Part shown: positions 7,064 to 13,162 of the stretch, one piece after another
How the letters are laid out: each line of letters opens with the position of its first letter
How positions within the stretch are numbered: position 1 is the first letter of the stretch
Assembly (NCBI GenBank): GCA_902492555.1
Contig: CABUMH010000097.1
Span: forward strand, 1 to 15,261
Reading direction: 5' to 3'
Length of the DNA: 15,261 nucleotides
From: Eisenbergiella sp900555195
GTDB taxonomy: Bacteria > Bacillota > Clostridia > Lachnospirales > Lachnospiraceae
Position numbers and translations under genes: made by a program
The notes under the pieces: model-generated
The model's database searches: none
What the model was told of the DNA's origin: nothing
What the model saw: only the letters and a program-made list of their open reading frames with translations

Positions 7064-8419
7064 TTAATTCGCTTCCGGAATAACAGAATCCGGAATGACA
7101 AATTCTTCAGCCAGTTCGCCATTAATCATCACTCCGTTAATGCCGAACAGCTTTACAAATCCGACTTTCTGCTCCTGCGCTGCAAACACCTTGGCTCCCT
7201 TAACGTTTTCAGGAATGGTGACGTTCACATACGCTTTATTTTCTGCTGTTACGACAATTGTTGCGGCCTGAATCGGGACAAACGCATTGTTTGCATCCTG
7301 AATCATAAAGGCATCCACCTGGTATCCGTCCGACCATACGCTATAGATCGTGCGTTCCGGATTCAGCGCATGAATAAAGGGGATGCCGCTGGGTGCGGTA
7401 ACGATCATCGCTTCCGGAAAAGCTGCCAGAATCGCTTCATCCGTAACCGGTACGAAAGTAGTCACCCCTGTCGGAAGAATTCCGGGTGCAACAAAGGATG
7501 AGCCAGGCATCGTAACCGTGGAAACGGTGCCATCTAATTTAACGGTGGTCACAGTAACCGTTCCGTCCGCATTGCCCACCAGGGTGGTTACGCTTCCGTC
7601 CTTATTTGTCTGGGTAACCGAGGTTCCGGGCGCAACAGGGTTTACGGAAATCGTGCTGCCTCCAGTGCTTCCGGTGTTTCCGGAACCACCTTTCAGCCCT
7701 GCCTCAATCTCTTCTATGGTCGGCGTACCCGTACCCGAGATGCCCAGACCTTCCAGATACCAGCTTCCGTCTTCATTATAATGGTACTTATAATAATTGC
7801 CGCTCTCATCAATATATCCGCTGGGCCGGTTTCCCCTGATTTCGCTCTCATGCGCTTCCTCTTCGGTCATTCCGCCCCCGGTCGTCCCTTCAGCGCCCGG
7901 ATCCGGTTTGGGCTTATTTGCCCCGAAAAGATCATCCAGGATGGAGCCGATTATGTCCTCGTCTTCATCTTTACTGCCGGTATTTCCGGAATTGTTGCTG
8001 CCGCTGCCAGAGCTACCATTGCTTCCGGAATTACCGCTTCCGCTGTCGGTACTTCCGGAACTGCCGCTTTCACTGTCAGTGCTTCCGGAACTGCCGCTTC
8101 CGCTGTCAGTGCTTCCCGAACTGCCGCTTCCGCTGTCAGTGCTTCCAGAACTGCTGCTTCCGCTGTCGGTGCTTCCCGAACTGCCGCTTCCGCTGTCAGT
8201 GCTTCCAGAACTGCTGCTTCCGCTGTCGGTGCTTCCCGAGTCGCTGCTTCCGCTGTCTGAGTTGCCGGAGTCGCCGCTTCCATCCCCATTATCCTCAGAC
8301 TGAGTTTCCACATTCGCGGCCTCTTCTGCATGTGCAACCAAGGTGGAAGCAGGACCTGCGAAAGCCGTGGATACTGTCATTGCCATTGCGATTGCTATCA
8401 TTGCTGCTTTTCTCTTCAT
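7064..8419 (-). CDS. Secreted Ser/Gly/Asp-repeat surface protein, function unknown
   Basis: The product has a typical signal peptide (MKRK, then a hydrophobic core to about residue 21, with a likely cleavage site at VAHA before E32). Residues 55-134 are a Ser-Gly-Asp/Thr repeat with a 10-residue period, mostly DSGSxSSGST, giving an extended hydrophilic stalk. An acidic, Lys/Pro-rich stretch follows (150-200), then YIDESGNYYKYHYNEDGSWY (202-221), then short beta-type repeats with a shared DG[ST]V core at 274-300 (KDGSVTTLVG, ADGTVTVTTV, LDGTVSTVTM), and a C-terminal globular region (~310-451). There is no LPXTG sorting signal, lipobox or C-terminal anchor, so it is probably released or held non-covalently. 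The start has an AAAGGA ribosome binding site. An ECF-type promoter motif upstream suggests control by the neighbouring sigma factor. I do not recognise the family. Confidence 0.85.
   Translation of the reverse strand: MKRKAAMIAIAMAMTVSTAFAGPASTLVAHAEEAANVETQSEDNGDGSGDSGNSDSGSSDSGSTDSGSSSSGSTDSGSGSSGSTDSGSSSSGSTDSGSGSSGSTDSGSGSSGSTDSESGSSGSTDSGSGNSGSNGSSGSGSNNSGNTGSKDEDEDIIGSILDDLFGANKPKPDPGAEGTTGGGMTEEEAHESEIRGNRPSGYIDESGNYYKYHYNEDGSWYLEGLGISGTGTPTIEEIEAGLKGGSGNTGSTGGSTISVNPVAPGTSVTQTNKDGSVTTLVGNADGTVTVTTVKLDGTVSTVTMPGSSFVAPGILPTGVTTFVPVTDEAILAAFPEAMIVTAPSGIPFIHALNPERTIYSVWSDGYQVDAFMIQDANNAFVPIQAATIVVTAENKAYVNVTIPENVKGAKVFAAQEQKVGFVKLFGINGVMINGELAEEFVIPDSVIPEAN
8018..8257. repeat. Tandem 30-bp coding repeat (partly 60-bp higher-order)
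   Basis: About eight 30-bp units encode the DSGSxSSGST motif. Two slightly different units alternate in the middle of the array, one with CCCGAACTGCCG and one with CCAGAACTGCTG on the plus strand. The near identity at synonymous positions points to recent duplication and to possible length variation between strains. Confidence 0.9.
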
Positions 8420-8442
8420 AATGTTTTTCCTTTCTCTATTTT

Positions 8443-8550
8443 CTATATTTTTCGGGTTAACTGGTCAAACAGGGATTCATCCCTAACCGGCGGTGGCTTC
8501 CTTGTTTCATATATCCTTCGCGCCGGAATCCCTTCCTCCTGCTTCTGCAT
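8443..8550 (-). CDS. Candidate 35-aa small protein upstream of the secreted-protein gene
   Basis: The reading frame starts at an ATG preceded by a near-perfect AAGGAGG at 9-nt spacing and ends at TAG, 23 nt before the start of the secreted-protein gene. The product begins MQKQEEGIPARRIYETRK and ends ESLFDQLTRKI. It is highly charged, has PPP in the middle, and shows neither a signal peptide nor a membrane segment. The ribosome binding site is stronger than that of the downstream gene, which argues for real translation. It may be a small cytosolic protein or a translated leader. I do not recognise it. Confidence 0.55.
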   Translation of the reverse strand: MQKQEEGIPARRIYETRKPPPVRDESLFDQLTRKI

Positions 8551-8680
8551 CCTATATTTCCTCCTTTCCCTTTCGGCATTTATTTTTTCTTCTCTACTGA
8601 TTGGACACAGGCAATCTCCTGCAGGTTTTATTGTTTTAAAATTTTTTTTATTTTTTGGAAATATCTTTTTCCTTTCACTT

Positions 8681-8714
8681 ATTCAGACACAAGATCCGTT
8701 TCCTGGGTTTTATT
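8681..8714 (-). promoter_or_regulatory. ECF-type promoter motif of the small ORF / secreted-protein unit
   Basis: On the minus strand AATAAAAC (8707-8714) and GTCTGAAT (8681-8688) are separated by 18 bp. Both boxes and the spacing are identical upstream of the 822-aa sigma operon (12573-12606). AAAC and GTC elements at about this distance are typical of ECF sigma -35 and -10 boxes. It lies directly after the preceding operon's terminator and about 130 nt before the 35-codon ORF. Confidence 0.65.
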
Positions 8715-8718
8715 GACC

Positions 8719-8755
8719 GAAAAAAGAAGACCAATCCGTTATGGACCGATCTTCT
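8719..8755 (-). terminator. Intrinsic terminator of the sigma/zinc-ribbon operon
   Basis: On the minus strand a 13-bp stem (plus-strand arms 8725-8737 and 8743-8755, three G-U pairs) with a 5-nt loop is followed by TTTTTT. It lies 50 nt after the stop codon of the 156-aa zinc-ribbon gene. Confidence 0.92.
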
Positions 8756-8804
8756 TATAATAAATTATGCTGTTCGGTTATATTCAGACGGGCATATCAG
8801 CTCC

Positions 8805-9275
8805 CTACTCCAGTTTTGCGCCGCAATTTGTACAGAAGGACATTCCTTCCTGCATCACTGTCCCGCAGACCTTGCAGACGATTCCGCCTGCCGGGGGAGC
8901 TGGCTCCACATTCATCTGTGCTTCCGGCAATTTGGCACCACAGACATTGCAGAAGGCTGTCCCAACAGGAAGCTCGCTTCCGCACGACGGACATGTCAGA
9001 AGGCCCTTCAGCTGCTGTATCGCACTTTTCATCTCAAGGATTGCCGCTTCGGAACGTCGGATACCGTCCACACAGTCCTGGAAAATAGGATCTCCCTTAT
9101 CCGCATAGTTCTCATAGTAATCCTTTCCGATCTGGCGGTAATTTCCCTCAATTTTCCGCTGCTCTTCGGCAATCGCATTGTTAAGCTTCACCACTTCCGC
9201 CATGTCCTTCGTCTTTTTGACAGCGTCACGGCCTGTCTGGGACAGCTTCTGCCCCATCTGATCGAAAAATGCCAT
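8805..9275 (-). CDS. Double zinc-ribbon protein with N-terminal helical domain
   Basis: The 156-residue product starts at the ATG at 9275 (MAFFDQMGQKL), which has AAGGAGG 9 nt upstream; the longer frame to 9374 would run into the preceding gene. Residues ~5-90 are helical and charged, probably coiled coil. Two zinc ribbons follow: C95/C98 with C109/C112, and C134/C137 with C148/C151, joined by a Pro/Ala linker. No membrane segment or signal peptide is visible. Zinc ribbons of this kind are common in Clostridia on proteins of unknown role and usually mediate protein contacts. It is the last gene of the sigma operon, 14 nt after the previous gene, so it may help relay or modulate the sigma response; that is inference. 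Confidence 0.85.
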   Translation of the reverse strand: MAFFDQMGQKLSQTGRDAVKKTKDMAEVVKLNNAIAEEQRKIEGNYRQIGKDYYENYADKGDPIFQDCVDGIRRSEAAILEMKSAIQQLKGLLTCPSCGSELPVGTAFCNVCGAKLPEAQMNVEPAPPAGGIVCKVCGTVMQEGMSFCTNCGAKLE

Positions 9276-9289
9276 CTCTTTTTCCTCCT

Positions 9290-9907
9290 TTACCTTCCAC
9301 TGTTCTTCCCTGAAACATATCCCCACGCCGGAACCGCCGCTCCAATCACAGCTACCAGCAGCGCAAAAATCCAACCGGCCCCTATCTCATAACCGAGTTG
9401 TTCATAAGTAGGAAGCGCCGCCCTGATCAGCAGATAGCTCATAGAAATGATTGCTGGGAATACAATGGATAATACCGTATTCTTCTTCCAGAAACAGTTT
9501 ACCACAAGCAGGATGCCGAGCACTACAGGAATCAGAAATAAAATCAGCATAACCGTATGGTTTTCGGCCGCATTCGTGATGCCCACATCCGCCAAGTTTC
9601 CCCACACCTGGATCCCGTTCTTTGGGGTAAGCCTGCGTGGGATCTCAAGGCCGAAATAAGATACTGTATTCGCCATCGCATTTCCCATATTGCCCAGCCT
9701 CCCAAAGGAAAGGGCGAAGAAAAACAACACATGGAGAGCGCCGCAGATGGCAGAAACCATCCAAGGCAGCTCCGGGCTTCCTGATGCCGGGCCAAGCATG
9801 CGTACAGGAGCCGGGCCATTCTTTACCATGTTCGGGTTCTCACTGCCGCAGTAAGGGCAGAACTTTGCAGTATCCGCGATTTCTTTTCCACATTTTCCAC
9901 AAAACAT
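9290..9907 (-). CDS. Zinc-ribbon membrane protein, four predicted TM segments
   Basis: The 205-residue product opens with a zinc ribbon (C3, C6, C17, C20: MFCGKCGKE and FCPYCGSE). A Pro-rich linker and four hydrophobic segments follow at about 49-68, 118-139, 144-163 and 177-197. The loop between the first two segments (~70-115) is probably external, leaving the ribbon in the cytoplasm. The start has a GAGAGGAG ribosome binding site. It lies 64 nt after the 822-aa sigma gene and 14 nt before the other zinc-ribbon gene, so the three are probably cotranscribed. Its function is not recognisable from the sequence. Confidence 0.85.
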   Translation of the reverse strand: MFCGKCGKEIADTAKFCPYCGSENPNMVKNGPAPVRMLGPASGSPELPWMVSAICGALHVLFFFALSFGRLGNMGNAMANTVSYFGLEIPRRLTPKNGIQVWGNLADVGITNAAENHTVMLILFLIPVVLGILLVVNCFWKKNTVLSIVFPAIISMSYLLIRAALPTYEQLGYEIGAGWIFALLVAVIGAAVPAWGYVSGKNSGR

Positions 9908-9971
9908 TTTTTTCTCCTCTCTTTTCTTTATCCATCTAATTGTTATGCCAAAAACCCTCGTCCTAAGTTCC

Positions 9972-12440
9972 TTATTTTATCAAGGGTTCTGTCGGCAGCT
10001 CTATATCGCAAACAGCCGCGTACATCGGTGCGATTTCTCCTTCATTAAAGTAAACATGCACTTTTCCGTCCGACAGATAACAGTTGAAATATTCCATGGA
10101 AGCATTCCTGATTTCCTCTATCCCGTCAGGGAACGTCTCCACAAGATCCGGGTAAGCCTCTTCCAGGGCATCTATAACCATCTGTCTGATCTCGTCCTGT
10201 GAACCGCCGACCAGATCGTCCAGATACAGCCGTTCCCCTGTATCCGTACGGAAGTTATAGTATGTGGTCATGGCATAATTTCCACCCAGCCTCTGCAGCG
10301 TTGTCTGCGAGAGACTGACGATCCGATCCGTTTTGGTATGGATCGTGCAGGATATCGTATAACTGTACTTTCCTCTTTCTTCAGGAGCGCTTCCCTTGAT
10401 GGCTTCGTCCACCGCCCATGCCGTACTCTCCGAGTTCTGGAATTCTTCCAGCTGTTCCTGAAAAAAAGCGTTAATCCTCTGATAGCCCGCTCCCGTTTCG
10501 CTGAAAACAGGATATTCATAATAGACCTCGGCGTTATAGCCCTCCACATCGATCGTATAGCGCTGAATATCCTCTCCAACCGCCTGCACAGCATCATCCT
10601 GTTCCATCTGCCCCATAGCGCTGTCCGTTTGGGCTATTTCAGAAGAAGCAAAACGCAAGGCTTCGAGCATCGTCTCCGCATCAGACCACTTGCCTCTCCA
10701 GGTATTGGAAACATCCCTGGCCCCGTTCGCTCCCTGGCCAAGCTCCCATGTGACAGCGGGATGGATGTAGGCCTTTCCTTCGCTGCGGGTGGCCGTATAG
10801 GCTTCAAACTTCCCATCCAGAGCGACAATCAGCCATCCCCCGTCGTCATAATACCAGCTTAATTCTTCTATCTGATACACATCCTCCCATTTATCCTCTG
10901 ACAGGGTGCTGTAATCATAGGAGCCGTACGTTCCATACTTTTCTGCATAGGCTCTCACCTGTTCTTCTGTGGGAATGCCGTTTTCCTTTGGCATGCAGAA
11001 CAGCTCATAAACATGCGCCGGCGTATCACTGACCTTTCCATCCGCCAACGTATACAGCTGCGCATAATCCAAAGGAGAAGTGCTTGACGGAAGCCGATCC
11101 ACCAGAATCCCGTCTTCCGTCAGGATATGGTTTTTGACATCCCCGCTCACATAATTCATACTCTCCACAGCCTGTGAACCGTCCCAGCAGAAAATCCTGG
11201 AGACAGCGGGTATAAGTCCGGATTCCGGATCATATTCATACCGCATATCCGCCCCCTCTACCACCCAAAGCGCCGGAATTCCGCCCCCTGCGTCAAAGAG
11301 GGCGGCCCTGCAGAAGGCGGGGGCCAGGGTGTTCCCATTCCAGGTTCCTTTGTCCGCGCTGTCCTCAATACATTCTTCCAGAACCCGGGCAAAGGCTTCT
11401 GCCTGTTCCAGGCTCATCCTGCTCAAGTCCGCATCTCCGGTGTAGGCCAACCTGGAGAGCACCGAGCCTTCCACAAAGGCTTCTTCCTCCGCAGTCTCCT
11501 CCGGAAGGCTCTCAGAATCGATCCTTTCCTCTCCTATTTCCTTCGCCTCTTCTTCCACTTCAGAACTCTCCACAGCCCAGACGACCGGCTGCTCATTCAT
11601 ATGTCTGACCACCAAAGTGAGCCCGGCTCCCGCGCCTCCTACAGCGATCAGGCCAGCCGTAATTCCGGCAACCAGTTTTACGGAAAGCCCTTTTGCAGCC
11701 ATTCCTCCGGCCGCAGCGGATGAACCTGTTATGCCAGCGGAGCCAGCTGCACCTGTCAGAATGCGCGCGGCCATCTTCTGTGCCGAAGCTCCATCCGCGC
11801 TGTTTTCCGCTGCCCTGCGCAGGAAGAAGAGCAGGAACGGCAGAGGCGACATGCCATAGAGCTTGATACCTTTCTTCTCGTAATCGAGGACGCGCTCTTT
11901 GATCGCCTTCCGGGCATAATTCAGCCGGCTTTTCACCGTATTCTCAGAAGTTCCCATCACGCTGGCGATTTCTTTCACGCTCATTTCATCGAAATAAAAC
12001 AGCAGCGTGCACATGCGCTGGGCTTCCGGAAGCCCTTCCACTATCTCATCGATCATACGCGCGGTCTCCGCATTGTCCAGGGCGGCATCCGGCACCAGCT
12101 GCTGATCCATGTTTTCAATACCGTCCAGCATGCTGTGTCCATCTTCATCCTCCAGAATCTGCAGATCCACATGCGTCCGTGACAACGCATTCATGCATCT
12201 GTTCGCAGTGATGCGGCTGAGCCACCCCCAGAAAGCAGCTGGCTCCTGAAGAGTATTCAGTTTCGTATACATCGTAAGTAAGACTTCCTGTGTCACATCC
12301 TCCACATCTTGTGGATTTTTTAACAGTTTGCGGCATTGATAAGATACAAACGTATGTGCGGTACGAAGCAGTTCTTCTGTTGCTGCCGTTTCTCCGTCTT
12401 TGCTTCTTTGCACTAATTCTATGATTACTTCTTTTTCCAT
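9972..12440 (-). CDS. Membrane-tethered ECF-type sigma factor with external sensor and C-terminal DUF3298 (RsiV-like) domain
   Basis: The 822-residue product is one polypeptide from sigma factor to extracellular sensor. Sigma2 spans about residues 25-90 (DVEDVTQEVLLTMYTKL, FWGWLSRITANRCMN) and sigma4 about 137-185 (LPEAQRMCTLLFYFDEMSVK, GTSENTVKSRLNYA). A hydrophobic stretch PLPFLLFFLRR (199-209) and an Ala/Gly-rich linker lead to one TM segment (253-279). An acidic linker (290-325) precedes a sensor region (~330-605) shared with the paralog. Residues ~625-815 match DUF3298, the lysozyme-binding type domain of the anti-sigma RsiV: ERLYLDDLVGG, then KVHVYFNEGEIAPMYAA. The start has AAAGGAG 8 nt upstream. 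Two promoters and an overlapping 39-codon ORF precede it. Release of the sigma part probably needs proteolysis near the membrane; this is inferred by analogy with RsiV. Confidence 0.9.
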   Translation of the reverse strand: MEKEVIIELVQRSKDGETAATEELLRTAHTFVSYQCRKLLKNPQDVEDVTQEVLLTMYTKLNTLQEPAAFWGWLSRITANRCMNALSRTHVDLQILEDEDGHSMLDGIENMDQQLVPDAALDNAETARMIDEIVEGLPEAQRMCTLLFYFDEMSVKEIASVMGTSENTVKSRLNYARKAIKERVLDYEKKGIKLYGMSPLPFLLFFLRRAAENSADGASAQKMAARILTGAAGSAGITGSSAAAGGMAAKGLSVKLVAGITAGLIAVGGAGAGLTLVVRHMNEQPVVWAVESSEVEEEAKEIGEERIDSESLPEETAEEEAFVEGSVLSRLAYTGDADLSRMSLEQAEAFARVLEECIEDSADKGTWNGNTLAPAFCRAALFDAGGGIPALWVVEGADMRYEYDPESGLIPAVSRIFCWDGSQAVESMNYVSGDVKNHILTEDGILVDRLPSSTSPLDYAQLYTLADGKVSDTPAHVYELFCMPKENGIPTEEQVRAYAEKYGTYGSYDYSTLSEDKWEDVYQIEELSWYYDDGGWLIVALDGKFEAYTATRSEGKAYIHPAVTWELGQGANGARDVSNTWRGKWSDAETMLEALRFASSEIAQTDSAMGQMEQDDAVQAVGEDIQRYTIDVEGYNAEVYYEYPVFSETGAGYQRINAFFQEQLEEFQNSESTAWAVDEAIKGSAPEERGKYSYTISCTIHTKTDRIVSLSQTTLQRLGGNYAMTTYYNFRTDTGERLYLDDLVGGSQDEIRQMVIDALEEAYPDLVETFPDGIEEIRNASMEYFNCYLSDGKVHVYFNEGEIAPMYAAVCDIELPTEPLIK

Positions 12441-12544
12441 TTCATGATCTCCTTTAAAACCGTCTGAATTGTCTTTTTGCTGTCTGGCTCAGTCCTTATA
12501 GCTTCCCTTATTAGACATTGTCGAATAAACTGATAAAACGTCAT
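12425..12544 (-). CDS. Candidate 39-aa small protein overlapping the sigma gene start
   Basis: The ATG at 12544 follows AAGGGGGA at about 6-nt spacing. The frame ends at TAA 16 nt inside the 822-aa sigma gene, in a different frame. The product begins MTFYQFIRQCLIREAIRTEP and ends VLKEIMKWKKK, a basic helical-looking peptide with no signal peptide. The sigma gene's ribosome binding site and start codon lie within this ORF, so translation of the two may be coupled. It could be a small partner of the sigma factor or a regulatory upstream ORF. I do not recognise it, and no counterpart precedes the paralogous sigma gene. Confidence 0.5.
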   Translation of the reverse strand: MTFYQFIRQCLIREAIRTEPDSKKTIQTVLKEIMKWKKK

Positions 12545-12572
12545 ATATGTTCCCCCTTTTGCCTTTCTATCC

Positions 12573-12606
12573 ATTCAGACACAGAAAAGGGGCAAACCGT
12601 TTTATT
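12573..12606 (-). promoter_or_regulatory. ECF-type promoter motif of the 822-aa sigma operon (autoregulation candidate)
   Basis: On the minus strand AATAAAAC (12599-12606), 18 bp, then GTCTGAAT (12573-12580). This is identical in both boxes and spacing to the motif at 8681-8714. It lies about 29 nt upstream of the 39-codon ORF and downstream of a sigmaA-like promoter, fitting a dual-promoter arrangement with positive autoregulation. Confidence 0.65.
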
Positions 12607-12645
12607 CAAAACAGAAAAAATGAAATTTTTTTATTTTCTCCATAA

Positions 12646-12674
12646 ATTATACTCAATATTTTGATTATATACAA
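12646..12674 (-). promoter_or_regulatory. SigmaA-like promoter of the 822-aa sigma operon, containing the ATACTCAATAT element
   Basis: TTGTAT (12669-12674) and TATAAT (12646-12651) are 17 bp apart on the minus strand. The -10 box overlaps the plus-strand 11-mer ATACTCAATAT (12649-12659), which recurs at the same place in the promoter of the paralogous sigma gene. Confidence 0.6.
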
Positions 12675-12723
12675 GAAATGGCCAACAACGAAATGGAATT
12701 TTTCTATCCGCATTGTGCTTAAT

Positions 12724-12737
12724 ATATTGAGTATATT
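12724..12737 (+). promoter_or_regulatory. Inverted copy of ATACTCAATAT in front of the XRE gene
   Basis: ATATTGAGTAT (12724-12734) is the exact reverse complement of the element at 12649-12659, 75 bp away. It overlaps TATATT (12732-12737), a possible plus-strand -10 box for the XRE gene, although no good -35 box stands at the right distance. It may be an operator, a promoter part, or both. Confidence 0.45.
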
Positions 12738-12820
12738 GGGAGAATATAGCATGTTAGCATAAATTCATTCAATCAATATCGGTAGCAATAGCTTGCATAA
12801 GCAAAGTAGAGGGATACATT

Positions 12821-13027
12821 TTGATTTCATACAAACCATTCTATGAGACGTTATTTAAGAAAGGGATCACTGAATATGAGCTGATCTTTAAACAAGGAAT
12901 TTCCGCCAATACGCTATATCGTATGAAGCATGGAGAAGCCATCACCACCAAGACCCTGAATACTCTGTGTGAGATACTGGACTGCAGCGTATCAGAAATT
13001 CTGGAATATCAGAAAGATGAGGGATAA
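12821..13027 (+). CDS. Small XRE/Cro-type HTH regulator
   Basis: The 68-residue protein is almost entirely a helix-turn-helix domain. The helix pair runs about residues 17-38 (EYELIFKQGISANTLYRMKHG), followed by TTKTLNTLCEILDCSVSEIL, the usual C-terminal helices of single-domain Cro/CI-like regulators in Firmicutes. It probably binds DNA as a dimer and has no ligand domain. The TTG start at 12821 has AGAGGG 9 nt upstream. It is divergent from the 822-aa sigma operon and convergent with the second sigma gene. The repeated 11-mer at its own and both sigma promoters is a candidate operator, so it may repress all three; that is inference. Confidence 0.88.
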   Translation: MISYKPFYETLFKKGITEYELIFKQGISANTLYRMKHGEAITTKTLNTLCEILDCSVSEILEYQKDEG

Positions 13028-13101
13028 ATACGGTGATAACCGGGGATTTCTTCTGCATTTTAAGCAATTACGCCTTTATTTTACAAACTGTTCGTTATGA
13101 A

Positions 13102-13132
13102 AAAAGATCAGTCCGCCATGACTGATCTTTTT
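13102..13132. terminator. Bidirectional terminator between the XRE and second sigma genes
   Basis: AAAAGATCAGTC (13102-13113) pairs perfectly with GACTGATCTTTT (13120-13131) around a 6-nt loop. T-runs follow on the plus strand and A-runs precede it, so it can stop both convergent transcripts. Confidence 0.9.
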
Positions 13133-13162
13133 ATAATACGAAATGAGTTTCTATTGGCGGGC

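Noticed and set aside
8018..8257. 30-bp regularly spaced repeats resembling a CRISPR array
   Set aside because: The repeats are contiguous with no spacers, stay in frame and encode a Ser/Gly/Asp repeat; no cas gene is near.
7781..8303. Plus-strand open frames rich in Leu-Pro or Ala-Ser repeats
   Set aside because: They are antisense shadows of the minus-strand repeat protein, without ribosome binding sites.
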